Assembly (NCBI GenBank): GCA_020631735.1
Contig: CM036199.1
Location: 24,053,784 to 24,117,783 of the forward strand
DNA length: 64,000 nt
Origin: Saccharum officinarum
Lineage: Eukaryota > Streptophyta > Magnoliopsida > Poales > Poaceae
Direction of reading: 5' to 3'
Below the pieces are notes generated by a model. The model saw only the letters and a program-made list of their open reading frames with translations. It had not been told where the DNA came from and did no database searches. The number at the start of each line of letters is the position of its first letter. The stretch's first letter is position 1. Positions 1 through 11,752 of the stretch are shown here, piece after piece. Position numbers and translations under genes: made by a program.

Positions 1-584
1 CATGTCATTTGGAGTTTCCAAGATAGAGTTATTGCCAAAACACTGAAGACTGCGCTGAAGACCAGCAGCCACGCGAAAACTCTCCAGGAAGGCATCTCGA
101 GGAGGCCCGTTCACATAGTGCGTCTTATATTTTTCATTTCGAGTTTCCACCTATCTAGCAGGGCTATTGCTAGTATAAATACCTCCTAGACTTATTGTAA
201 TCTCAGACTTTTGATAATAGAATACAAACCCCCCTTTTATTCAGCTGTGTGCTAACAAATATTGAAAGAGATCTCTACCCCTTTGCTCTTGTGATTTCCT
301 TTGCGAGATTTACAGAAGCGGCGGCTTCATCCGCTCCCAATTGGTGCTCCTACTCCCTTCGAGGTTTCCTCGATTGATTGTAGGCTGTGTTGGTTGGTTC
401 TTTGAGAGTGTGGTTGGGCGAATCCTCGATTCAGGTTGCCGATTAAAGACGGTGGTTGGCTTCGAGTTTTATTTGCCAGGTTGCACTAGTTATCGCTGCC
501 TGCAGCAAGTTATCCGGCTGTTCTTCAGCTAGTTATCGGTGATCATCCTACGTCGTGAAGATCGGGACCCCCTGAGCGTATCAT
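1..584 (+). mobile_element. Partial 5' LTR of an LTR retrotransposon (outermost layer of the nest)
   Basis: The stretch ends next to a clear primer-binding site (TGGTATCAGAGC, about 586-597), the usual initiator-Met tRNA complement of plant LTR retrotransposons, so what lies to its left is the end of an LTR in plus orientation. A TATA-like box (TATAAAT, 174-180) is followed by a transcribed-looking R/U5 stretch ending near CGTATCA. The left LTR boundary lies outside the window. No coding sequence of this element is visible, because another element was inserted at 780. The superfamily cannot be fixed from this piece; Copia is the more likely guess. Confidence 0.7.
174..180 (+). promoter_or_regulatory. 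TATA box of the outer LTR
   Basis: TATAAAT lies about 400 bp upstream of the primer-binding site, which is where an LTR promoter is expected. It is a motif match only. Confidence 0.4.
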
Positions 585-599
585 CTGGTATCAGAGCTT
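585..599 (+). other. Primer-binding site of the outer LTR element
   Basis: TGGTATCAGAGC is the canonical plant initiator-methionine tRNA PBS. It follows the LTR end ATCA after a spacer of a base or two. The leader after it (600-779) is AT-rich, holds no gene, and is cut by the next inserted element. Confidence 0.8.
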
Positions 600-779
600 T
601 CGTTACCACGGTAGGATTTTTTTCCCTTAGCTACTTATATATTTTGTTTCGTCCTATCCACCAAAAAGCCTAAAAAAATACATTCGTTTAGCCCTTTGTT
701 TCAATCTGTTATTTTAGTGAGTTTTGTTAAGTTTCAGTTCATTAGAGTCTTTGTTTTAGTTGCTGATCATTATCCTTTG

Positions 780-3627
780 TGTCACACCCATTTTTAAGGA
801 CAAAAATAGGATGCATAAAAGACTCATGTGCGCCCCAGGAAACAGTCGCACACATAAGTTGACAAATTACAAAGTATCATCACAGTGCTTATTACATAAC
901 GAATAAGTATTTAAGACATAGTCCTGAACGATAGGTAATAATAACTAATAGTAATTCTTCAGCGGAAACTCCACACAGGGACACGGTTGACTAGTTGACA
1001 CCAAGACTAGTACTCATTCCGATAATCTTCCTCATTATCTTCATCTGTTATGGTGGAAATAGCAAGGGTGAGTCCATGTCGAACTCCACAAATATAACAC
1101 AGGGTTCATGAGGCTCAAAAAGGCTAGACACTGTTTAACTGCATTTAGCTTTTAATCATATATTAGCAATTGAGTAGCATCAAGATAAACCACTTCCCAT
1201 TAAAGAACCAATGATCAATTGTAATAAGGATAATGAATAGCATTAACATGAGCATAATAATAATCAACAATAATTAAGCATGATATAACAGTTATGATCA
1301 ACTATTCCATAAGAATCCCCAAGGCCGCTCGTATCCGTGAGCACGGCTAGTATACCAGTTTTTAACTCTGCGCAGAGGTGTACACTTTCACTGTAAGTCA
1401 TGATTTCCAAATGAGTGGGGAGATCAAGCCCAAACACCCGAGAACCATATAAAGCCACTCAAAAGTTCGTCTAACAAGTTAGGGCCATTAGATTTCACTC
1501 GGCAGGCAGATGTAGAACCCCCCTTCCCTGTGGCACAACAACCGCAGCCTATACACACTAGGCCAGGGGCTCGGACTACACCCAACATGGCAAGCCATTC
1601 TTACGCCATTTAAGGTAACCTCTAACAAGCTAGAAAAGGTCTCTTGAACAACTAAAGCCAGAGCCATATAGCCCTCATAGCTGTACTGTATATCCCGGTT
1701 ATCACTTACAGATAAGTCCTTATGGAGAGAAACCAGAGCATCAAAATAATACACAAGCTCTAGCCCCCTTTTAACAATAATAAAATCATCTTAATAGTTG
1801 ATTGCTTAATCCATTAATCAAATTACAAGATCATTGTTCTTAGTTTAAGCACTAGCAATAGCTACCCATATGCATTCCCAAGGTTGACAAGGAATCAAGA
1901 TAACAATCACTAAGTTATAATCTCTAAGGTTGTCAAGGTAAGCACATGCATATGTATGACAATTCAATGTATAGGTAACAAGGATAGTCCTGTGTTATAC
2001 TTGCCTTGATCAAAGCTCTCCAAGTGATACTGCTGACTTGGCTCAAAGTAATACTCCGAATCGTCCAAATACTGCTCACCTTCTATATTCGATCATCAAT
2101 CAACAACACACATGCATCCAATCAAACATACACGAAGCAAACAAAGAGATATAATTAGAACAGTACACCAACAGTAGCAAAACAGTAATAAAAGCTTATA
2201 AAACTCTTCTACACGTTTCTACGATCACACAGACGCAAAGATCACCAAATTCGGAGTTAAAACGTGAAAGTTATGAATTTTCTAAGATTTCCTATAGATA
2301 AATAAATACTTAATTATAACCTCGAAAAATAAATTATCAAAACTAACTGTACAACTACACTAACATGTAGAGCTCGCAAATACGAACCTAACGCAACTTG
2401 AACGGATCAAATCGGAGTTAAAACGAAGATTTTATGACCAAAACAATCCTAGTGGCAAAACTGTAAATACCTGAAAACGTATTTTTGACTTATCCGGAAG
2501 AGAATACGCTTTCAAAACACGAAAACGTATTTCAGACAATACGCTAAGGACTGCGGGTTCTAATCTGAAAAAGTCTAGGGGCTCTTTATCAATTTTACCC
2601 GCGAAGGGGTATCTTCTAATCTCGTGCGTCCATCTGAGAACGGACGGCTCGTGTTCATCATCAAGTGCACAGTGAAAAATCCGGCCATCCCTATCAAGTC
2701 CGGCCGGTGGCCGCCATTGCCGGCGCCATGAGCCCGCCGGAGAGCTTCGGCTCCGCCTTTTCCGACCACCATTCAACCCGCCATCAACTCAAATCGAAAG
2801 AGAAGGTAAACCCGATCTATCCTAGACGGTTTTGGTGAGCTATGACCAACCAAGGAGAGAGCGCGGCAAGGAGAGGGACGGCGGCGCCATTGTTGGCCAC
2901 GGTGAACTCCAAACCCGTGATTTTAAAGCACAAAAACTTAAAGAAGAGCATTGGGAGGGAGAAGAGAAGATGGCGAGCTCACCAATGCAAAGAAGAGAGG
3001 CACGGGATGAACAACAAGCTCCACCGATGGAAGGCAGCGAAGCCTAGGGTTCTCAACTCCCTAAGCTCGAGTTGACGGTGTTTGGCTCGGAGTTATGATA
3101 GGAAAAGAGAAGAGGGGAAACACGGGTATACTTTTATAGCCCCAAAACGTGACGACTATGGATGGAAATCCCAGATTACTCGGGTGGATTCGGTTGGGGA
3201 CGAACTCGTCTCCGGCTCGGTCACGACGGGAAGGAAGGAGACGACTGACATCAGGGCCCCACCTGTCAGCGACTCGGAAGGGAAAGCGCGGCTGGGCGGG
3301 CTCGGCTGCTGGGCCGCTGCGGCGCTGGGCGGGCAGGCCTTCCGACCCGACGGCCCAAGGGAGAGGAGGCCGGCCGAGCGGGCTTCCAGGCCGAATAGGT
3401 AAGAAGGTAAGTTGTTTTCTTTTTTTTTTCTTTTGTTTCTTTTCTTTTCTAATTTTCCAAAAGTATCTCAAATAAAATTTTCTAATCCAAAATGGAATAA
3501 AATAAATTCACACCACATAAAAGAAAAATGCAACAGCATGAATGCAACACCAATATTCTTTTTAAAATTTTAATTCCCTTTATCTAAATTATTTAAAATT
3601 CCTTATTCCTAAAATTTGGGTGTTACA
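780..3627 (-). repeat. 3' LTR of a minus-strand Tekay-type chromovirus
   Basis: The boundaries are TGTCACACCC at 780 and GGGTGTTACA ending at 3627. Read on the minus strand, the LTR therefore begins TGTAACACCC and ends GGGTGTGACA, with TG...CA termini typical of grass Ty3/Gypsy elements. A purine-rich tract (minus AAGGGGGGTAG, about 3635-3645) immediately precedes it on the minus strand, as a polypurine tract should. The length is about 2.85 kb. The likely target duplication on this side is CTTTG (775-779). Short ORFs inside it (for example around 2432-3471) are GC-rich shadows and are not supported as genes. Confidence 0.85.
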
Positions 3628-3672
3628 AATTCTACCCCCCTTAAAAGAATCTCGTCCTCGAGATTGAACTGC

Positions 3673-5744
3673 TTACTCAAATAACTGCGGATATGATTTT
3701 CTCAATTCATCCTCTCTTTCCCAAGTTGCCTCTGCCTCTGAATATCGATTCCACTGCACTTTACACATCTTAATAATCCGACTTCGAGTAACTCTCTCAG
3801 CAGTTTCTAAAATCTTGATCGGAAACTCTTCATATGTAAGATCCTCTTTAACAGTCAACTCTTCTAAAGGTATCTGCTCCTCAGGCACACGCAAACACTT
3901 CTTAAGTTGTGAAACATGGAACACATCATGTACTCCAGATAAATTCTCAGGCAACTCTAATTGATAAGCAACTTCCCCACGTCTAGTAATAACTTTAAAT
4001 GGTCCAACATACCTTGGTGCTAGTTTACCTTTCATGTTAAACCTCTTCACACTTTTCATAGGTGACACCTTCAAATAAACATAATCACCTACCTCAAAAA
4101 CTAAATCTCTTCTTCTATTGTCAGCATAACTCTTCTGACGAGACTGTGCTACTCTCAAATTCTCACGAATCCCTCGCACTTGATCTTCTGCGTTTCTAAG
4201 AACATCTGTACCAAACACCTGAGATTCACCTGTCTGATCCCAAAACAATGGAGTTCTACACTTGCGTCCATACAAAGCTTCAAACGGTGCCATCTTAAGA
4301 CTCTGTTGATAACTGTTATTGTAAGAAAATTCTGCATAAGGCAAACTCTTATCCCAACTAGTTCCATATTGCAATGCACAAGCTCTCAACATATCCTCTA
4401 ATACCTGGTTGGTCCTTTCAGTCTGTCCATCTGTCTGTGGATGATATGCTGTACTAAAATTCAATTTTGTTCCCAATGATTCATGCACAGCTTTCCAAAA
4501 ATGTGACGTAAACTGCGATCCTCGATCAGATACAATCTTCTTTGGTACTCCATGCAAACAGACTATTCTCTCCATATACAACTCTGCCAATTTTGGTCCA
4601 TGGTAAGTAGTCTTAACTGGTATAAAATGAGCAACTTTGGTTAACCGATCTACTATCACCCAAATAGAGTCATAACCTTTCTGAGTACGAGGTAACCCTA
4701 CTATAAAATCCATACCAACTTCCTCCCACTTCCATTCAGGAATCTTCATTGGTTGTAACAATCCAGCAGGTCTTTGATGCTCTGCTTTCACTCTCTGACA
4801 AGTGTCACACAATGCCACATACTCAGCCACATCTCGCTTTAATCCAACCCACCAATATTTCTGTTTCAGATCCAAATACATCTTAGTACTACCAGGATGA
4901 ATAGAATAAGCTGACTCATGAGCTTCGCGAAGAATTGCTTGTCTAACAGTTTGATCCTCAGGTACACACAGCCTCTTTCCAAACCACAAAATTCCATTAT
5001 CATCCATTCGAAAGCCTGGTGACTTACCAATCACTATATCTTCCGCTATCTTCTTTAGTTTCTCATCCTTCAACTGCCCCTTGTAAATTTCTTGCTCTAA
5101 GGTAGGCTCTATCACTAATTCCATTGTATTAGTAACAATTCCCAAATTCAAATATTCAAATTCAGCACATAACTCACTAGTCATAGTCAATGTCTGTATC
5201 TCATTAACATAGCTTTTCCTACTAAGAGCATCAGCTACTACATTAGCCTTACCAGGATGATAGTGTATCTCAATATCATAATCCTTAATCAACTCTAACC
5301 ATCTGCGTTGCCTCAAATTCAGATCTGACTGAGTGAAAATATACTTCAAACTCTTATGATCAGTGTATATATCACTCTTATGTCCAATCAAATAATGTCT
5401 CCAAATCTTTAAAGCATGAACTACAGCTGCTAACTCCAAATCATGTGTAGGATAATTCAACTCATGCTTTCTCAACTGCCTAGATGCATAAGCCACAACT
5501 CTGCCTTCTTGCATAAGAACACATCCCAAACCTTGACGAGAAGCATCACAATAAATAGAAAACTTCTTACTCAAATCTGGCAAAACCAAAACAGGCGCTG
5601 TAGTCAACCTCTTCTTCAATTCCTCAAAACTAGCTTGACATTTATCTGACCACACAAACTTGGCATTCTTCTCTAACAGAGATGTCATAGGTTTAGCAAG
5701 TTTAGAAAACCCTTCAATGAACCGTCTGTAATATCCAGCTAATC
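3673..5744 (-). CDS. pol: Truncated Gypsy (Tekay-type chromovirus) pol: RNase H, integrase and chromodomain
   Basis: One open frame covers the 3' part of a Ty3/Gypsy polyprotein. Counting from the frame's first Met at 5772 (a few residues belong to the inserted LTR), it contains the last bit of the reverse transcriptase connection (YYRRF). RNase H follows, with acidic residues near D76, E113, D138 and D181. The integrase has an HHCC zinc finger (H285, H292, C322, C325) and a DDE core at D355, D416 and E452, with the expected 35-residue spacing between the last two. A GPF/Y-type module comes next, and a C-terminal chromodomain-like segment ends in [16 protein letters not shown]. The frame is intact up to its stop just before the polypurine tract. 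Protease, gag and most of the reverse transcriptase are missing because a second element was inserted at 5745. The protein would have acted in reverse transcription and chromatin-guided integration; as it stands it is a fragment. Confidence 0.92.
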
Positions 5745-8032
5745 TGTAACACTCCGGTGTTAAGCAATGCATTTTTGCCTGGCAATCCTATTGCATAGCA
5801 TTCATGTCATCATAATCATGTGTGATAATGTTACAATTTAAATCAAATAAAAGCTTGAAAATGATATAGGTGATGAAATATATTAATATGATAATCACAT
5901 TTGTACCAAAACCTCGCAACTATAGATTCTACATCACTTGGAACCCTAGTTCAAATTTTGGAGCTCAAAAATTTGTCAAAACTTGCTTAAAAATAATTAT
6001 GAAAAATATTCAAAATTTTCCCTATTCTAGTTTTTATTCTGTCATTCAAAATCTATCAAAATTTTTGAGTTGGCCCCTTAATCAAAGTTGTAGAGAATTT
6101 AATTTTGAGCAACTTTTATTTTTGGGCCAATTCCAGAAAATGTCTTCTTCTTGTTCAAATTTTGGTTTGAAGTTTGAAATCCATTTGAATTAATTTTTGA
6201 AAATTGGAAAAAACAAGTTTCGTCTTAGCAGGCCTCGTCCTCACTTCCCGGCCCGCTCGCGAAGCCGCCCGGCCCAGCCAGCCTCGCGCGCGCCCGCGCG
6301 ACGCAGTCGGCCCGGCCCGCGACCCCGGCCTCCTTCCTCCTCCCGCGTGCGCCCACGCAACGCTGGCCGCCGCGGCAGAGCGCGTTCGCCGCGTGTCGGC
6401 CATGCGCTGCCGCCGCTCGCCGCGCGTCGTCCTCGCCCTGATCTCCCGCCAGCGCGAGCGCACTCAAAACGACTGCCCGAGCCTCCTCGCTCCCTCACTT
6501 CCCCTCCCTCACTCGCCAGCCACCCCTCCTCTCCCCACCGCGCGGTCGGACGGCTCGCCGCCGCGAGCTCCGGTTTCGCCTCCCCGTTCCGGCATCGTCA
6601 GGCCACCACCATCAAATTCACCTTGCACCGAGCTCCGCCCCGTTCTTCCCTCCTCCGAACGAGCCTCTCCGCTCCCTCGCTACCCGTGGTAGGGCTCCTT
6701 TCCTCCTCGCCTCGCCGCGCCACCGCAACGGTGCCGACGAGCCGCGCCTCTCCACCGCCTCAACCGCCACCTCTTTGCTCTCCCGCACTGACGTCTCGTG
6801 TTGGCCACTTCTTGGCGACCCTATTGCGCGTCTTGGTGGGTCGTTGGCTGGCCGGAACCGGCCGATTGGTCGTGACCGCCGCCGCGACGTCGGCGTCGGG
6901 AACGCCGGCGACGCGCTCGGGTCTCTCTCTTCCCCCCCCCTTCCTCGCTCGGTGGGCTGAGCCGTGCCTGCGGGCCGCGCCCGAGCAAGCCGGCTCGGTC
7001 TCCTCCCCCGCGCGAGCGAGATGGGCCGCGACCGCCGTGGGCCGATCATTTCCCTCGGGCCGGCCCAGCGACATTTAAATAAATCCGTTTTCATTTCTCT
7101 TTTTATTATTTTGATGAAAAACACTTGGGAAAATGAATTCTTGGTCATTTTAGCTCCAAAATTTGTGAAATAAATTTTTATATACTCATTTGAATTAGAT
7201 CTACAATATAAAAATGTTGCATGTCATATTTGATGTACTTTTCTGTAGAGTTTATAATTAAATAGTAAAATGGCTATTTTCTTGATAAATACTTAATAAA
7301 TCCTAGAAAAGTCAGAAAAATATGATTCCAAATTTATTAATCTTTTTGTGCCATGTACTTGCTAGGGTAATTTTATTTCATGGTTGTTCTGTAGAAAAAA
7401 TGTATAGTTGCAGTTCAAATGCTTTCTATTACCAATATTTGTTATTTTTGTTATTTAAATAAATTTGAATAAAACATGCAAGTGATAATTTTTCCATAGT
7501 GTTTGTTTAGGTAGTAGATAGTAGAAAAATTCCTAAATCTGTTGTTTGATACTTTTCATAATGTAAAGTATTTTAAATATCTATTTGAGGCCATATTTTG
7601 TTATTTTTGTATAATAAGTTCTAATTATCCAAATGCAGTAAAAATTTTATGTCAAGCTATTCTTGATATTAGTAATCCACTGTAATTTTATGAGATTTTT
7701 CTGAGCTACTAAAATATGTGTTGCTGTTCAACCATAGGACTAATTAGGGTTTCTATTTATTCTTAATGCAAAGTTAGTTAGAAAAATATACTTTGGTGTA
7801 TCTTTGAAGCATCTTAATTGTTTAATACTCTCGCATGGTAGAAACTAGTGTTGGTAGTTTCCGAGTACATGTTCTTGGATGATGTTGACTACCTTGTAGA
7901 AGAGTCATAAGTTCCACATAATCCGATGACATAATACATTCATTACACCGTATGCATTCCGCATCTTCATCATCTCATGTCACTTCTGCATTTCACCTAT
8001 GCATGTTGCACTCATAATTCTGCATCATACAG

Positions 8033-8211
8033 GATCGCAGGAAGTGGTTCCGGCAGTAGTTCCCGAGAACGCAGAGGAGCAGCCCGAGGAGCCGGAGCCA
8101 GCAGAAGTAGAAGAGGAGTCCGGTGAAGAGCTTCCGGAGTGCCCCGACCATCGTCCCAGTACCTTCGAGCGAGGCAAGCCCCGGAGCATTTCTCCCCCGG
8201 TTTGCAAATAA
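8033..8211 (+). CDS. Candidate short acidic ORF inside the long LTR
   Basis: Directly after a splice-acceptor-like CATACAG (ending 8032) an open frame of about 60 codons runs to a stop at 8209-8211. The peptide is rich in Glu and Pro (EEQPEEPEPAEVEEES), then turns basic and proline-rich (RGKPRSISPPVCK). The nearest ATG in frame is at 7999, upstream of the acceptor. No known domain is recognised. It could be an exon of a spliced transcript read from the LTR, or chance. The composition bias and the acceptor are the only evidence. Confidence 0.3.
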
Positions 8212-9360
8212 TTATTTATTAATTTTTCTTAATCTAATGCATTAAGTTTAGGAGTTGTTTGCAAACGTTGCTGCATTATACCTTGTTCCACCTTGTTTTA
8301 CCCGATCCTTGTCACCCTGGTGTCCACGGTCAATACTTGCTTAGCTTGCTTAGACCGGTAGAAGTCGGGTGATTGCCTGTCATCCGCGAGCTATAGGGGA
8401 TTACCTGGTTTTGTGAAAGAGATGTCATGTGAGAATAACTCAGTGTGGAATAAATGTGAGACCGGGCGGAAGCTTGCAGGGTTCTGGACTGTAGTGTCTT
8501 CCGTCTGTGTCGATTAAGGACCGTCCGATGTCGGGCCTCGGGTCATGTTGAACGCATGCCTCCCATTTAGCTGGCCGGATAAAGTACCTTTCGACCGCGA
8601 AGCCGGGAGATTATTCGGGCCGAGTGGATTGCCCGCAACGCACTGTACCGGAGCAGTAGTGGCAGGAAACGGGGGCGCGATGATAAGGCCAAAGAGCAGT
8701 CGGGCGGCCCCGGGTACATGTGGTTCCTGGCAAGCTCGCGACTTTACCTGAATGGTTGACTCGGTGACCAATACCTCACTTTAGCGGGTGAGTGAGGTTT
8801 GTGTGAGGAATAAATTACCAGCTGGTTAATAATCGATTCGAATCGCCATCGTTCACTGGATAGTGAGCACTTGACTTGAGTTACTTCATCGTAGTAATAC
8901 TGATGAAACACTTGAATAGTTATGAGGAAATGACATGGTAACTATTGTTAATTATCAATGGTAATCCTTGCTTGCTTAATTATATGGTTACTTTAGCTTA
9001 AGTGCAAACATAGTTGACAGGAGAATAAAGAATTAAAAGATGACATGCTTTTGTAAATGATTTGCTAAGCTAAAAATGCTTTTCTTGCAAATGAGTCAGC
9101 TACCCCACCAAAAAGCCTATCATGATCCTTGGAGTCTTTTTGTTTTGGTTCTGTCGGGTAAGTCTAGCTGAGTACCTTCTCGTACTCAGGGCTTTGTTCC
9201 CACTTGTTGCAGATGGACAGATGTACTATGGTTATTGTATCAACTGTCTCTACCCTGCGATGGGCGAAGCCTAGGACCATGGGCAATGGTCACTCACTAC
9301 TCCTCGCCTGATGCTTTTGTGGGAGATGATCGCGAGCTGGCACTGTATTTTGGAAAAGAT

Positions 9361-9382
9361 GTGTGTGTGTGTGTGTGTGTGC
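9361..9382 (+). repeat. (GT)11 microsatellite in the LTR
   Basis: Eleven perfect GT units lie about 265 bp before the LTR end. Confidence 0.95.
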
Positions 9383-9648
9383 TTTGAACTAATGCTTCCG
9401 CTACTTTATTTGAAACTGGTTTGTAATAACTATGTTTAAACTCCGATGTATTTTGTGCCGCAAACTGCTGTGTAACTTATGAAGGTAATCGCTGAACTTA
9501 TTACGATCTTGGCTGTGATGTGAAATGGTTTGAAATCCGTCGAGATTTCACGGACTACCGGGTTATACGGGCTTAAGTTTGGTAAATTGTCCATCCGTTG
9601 GATGATTTTCTTACTTAATCTCGTATAATTGGGCGGTTCTGTTACAGC

Positions 9649-9660
9649 TGGCATCGGAGC
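9649..9660 (+). other. Primer-binding site of the plus-strand Tekay-like element
   Basis: TGGCATCGGAGC follows the LTR end after two bases and differs at two positions from the canonical TGGTATCAGAGC. From 9661 to 10432 is an untranslated leader with no supported gene, ending in the splice-acceptor-like GTGCTACAG. Confidence 0.75.
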
Positions 9661-10432
9661 ATGGTTTAGCGTAATTACTGTTCATAAGTGTATTTAAACC
9701 AAAACCCTGTTTAAAAAGTGTGATTTTAAAACTAAAAAGTGTGCCAGTGGTCATATCCTGTATGCCCAGTTAAGGACTCTAGGTGGCTATTTAAGTACTA
9801 ACTTGGGGTTCTGCACCATATTTCTTTTTCGTTGCTCATACGGCGTGCTATTGTATGAGTGCCACTTAATTGAGTGGTAATGTATGGATCAGTTACCTCT
9901 ACGCTTCGGTAAGTGTGAGTTGTGAGAGCATGATCGGATACACCGCCGATCTAGGAAAGTGCTTATATGATACTTGGATAATTACATGTTTTACACATGT
10001 TTTTATAAAAGTGTCGCATGTGTGGGTGTTCCGTCCGTTGAGGCGATGCCGTCAATAGGACGATGTGTTTGGGTAGTCACTACCGTTGTACACGCATCTG
10101 GGGATTCGTGTAAAGCGTGTAGGTAGGTTTACTGCTTTCATGCATTCATGGGGAATGGGCTGAAATGAGTTTTCTGCAGGTACATAACAGCGTATCGTGT
10201 AGACCGAATTAGTTACGTATATGAGAGATCGTTGTATGCCACCGAATTCACCGTTAGATGCTTTTTTTTTTCCTAAGTTTGTGAGAACGTAAGACTCGTG
10301 CATGCATCATATTGTTTGTGCATTCCATTCATGGCATGCATTCCTCCCCTTATAAAAGGATTATCCCATTTCGATAAAAGTGACCTCAACTAAAATATGT
10401 TCTCACCGGGTAATTTAAAACTTGTGCTACAG

Positions 10433-11402
10433 ATGGCCCGCACGAAGCAGACTGCCCGAAGTCCACTGGAGGAAGAGCACCCCGTCGTCAGCTAGCCCCG
10501 GGGAGCACCGCAACACGGACACTTTTCTAAGCGAGTTTGGCATGCCCACCTTGCTTTGGAGAGTGCTCCATGATGTGGGGTACCCGGAGGGACAAGAGCC
10601 AGTTTACTCTTGGAGCGAGAGCCAGCTAGCTGAAGATGGACTTGCTGTGGTAGAGATCACCGTCCCTGCTCTTGGTGATGCGCCAGAATGGGATGGTTGG
10701 CATTTGGAGTTCGAAGGACGCACTCCAGTCGAGGGTGCAGAGGGCGCAGCTTTTCGCGTCATCCGAGACATCATGAGCAGATTTCCCAATGAGTTAGCAG
10801 CAGCTTTGGCCGGTACCTTCCCGAGAGATGATCCTCGCGACGCCATTTGGGTACAGCCGCAAGGAAGTGCCCTGGTTAGAGGCCCCAGTGAAGGACTGGC
10901 TAGCGACAATCACACCATGAGTGCCATGTATGCAGCCATCAGAGCATACCAAGGTCTGGAGAATACCTATTGGACCTTGACTGGCCTACGTGGTAATGAT
11001 CGGCTTGAAGCAAGGAAGCAGAAGAAAAAGCAAGCGCGTGCCATAGCTAGCTTGCAGGAGCAGTTGGCTGATATGAGCTTGCAGCGGGACCGAGCTCTCG
11101 AGAGAGGCGAGAGTTCCATGCAGCAAGTACAGAGGCTGACTCAGGCCAACAGGAATGCAGATCGCTTGTTGGAGCAGCTAGTACAGGAAAGGAATGAAGC
11201 CTGGAATGAGAGAGACCTTCTGAGGCAGAGGGTCGAGGAGCTAGAAGAGTACAATGCCAACTTGCATGAGAGTTCCATGCCCTACAACGGGATGGGCCCG
11301 TATGCTCCTCCGAACGCCGCTCAGATGGACATCGACGACGACGCTGCAGCTGAGGGTAGCGATGGCGACGCCTCCGACATCGACGATGGCCCCGAGGAGT
11401 AG
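10433..11402 (+). pseudogene. Extra ORF upstream of gag with a histone H3 tail-like start and a coiled coil
   Basis: The first ATG (10433) directly follows CTACAG. From it, frame 2 reads M-ARTKQTAR (10433-10459), identical to histone H3 residues 1-8. After two bases the next frame reads STGGRAPRRQLA (10462-10497), matching H3 residues 10-21 except Arg at the K14 and K18 positions. The shift falls in the codon for K9. A second frame change soon after leads into the long frame ending at 11402. That long frame has no known domain in its first half (a Trp-rich stretch with WHLEF and FRVIRDIMSRFPNEL). It then has a strong coiled coil (about 11020-11270, heptads with LQEQLADM, LLEQLVQERNEAWNERDLL) and a very acidic tail (MDIDDDAAAEGSDGDASDIDD). 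It lies between the LTR and gag on the same strand, so it is an additional ORF of the element. Function is unknown. Confidence 0.72.
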
Positions 11403-11752
11403 GATAGTGTCATGCGTTAGTAGCTAGGCGTGACGCGATGGCCTTCTTTTGGTTCCATGTATCATGATGTATCCTGTTCGATCTTGAGACTGATGATCTT
11501 TGGAGTTTGGTTGTGTATGCGATACCCGAACGCATAAAAGTCCAGTGTATGTATGCTGGCAACGTGGTTGTATGGAACGCGATGTTGCATTTGAAGTAGC
11601 TTAATTGGTGCTGTTGTTTAATTGGAATGAATTATTGCGCCTCTGTTTTCTTGTATGACTTGTTCTCTCCAATGAATTCAGTATGGCATGATTGTTCCTT
11701 CGGACACAATTTTACAACTTCACTCAATTGTGCTTGTTGCTGAAATATGCAG

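Larger units (their letters stand above)
5745..9646 (+). repeat. 5' LTR (3.9 kb) of a plus-strand Tekay-like element nested in the pol above
   Basis: The LTR begins TGTAACACTCC at 5745 and ends TCTGTTACA at 9646, giving inverted termini TGTAACA/TGTTACA. A primer-binding site follows it. At 3.9 kb it is very long, as is known for the Tekay lineage in grasses. It was inserted in the RT/RNase H junction of the minus-strand element; the left target duplication is probably TAATC (5740-5744). Internally there is a very GC-rich block (about 6230-7075), then AT-rich sequence to 7980, a small open frame at about 8033-8211, and a (GT)11 run (9361-9382). The long overlapping ORFs in the GC-rich block occur on both strands and look like composition artefacts. 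Confidence 0.82.

Noticed and set aside
6197..7078. Long GC-rich open frames on both strands inside the Tekay-like LTR
   Set aside because: All six frames are open in places because of high GC; the products are Arg/Pro/Ser-rich with no domain, and the interval is LTR.
10433..10500. A true histone H3 gene or pseudogene
   Set aside because: Only the first 21 or so residues match; there is no histone fold sequence after, and the ORF is embedded in a retrotransposon between LTR and gag.
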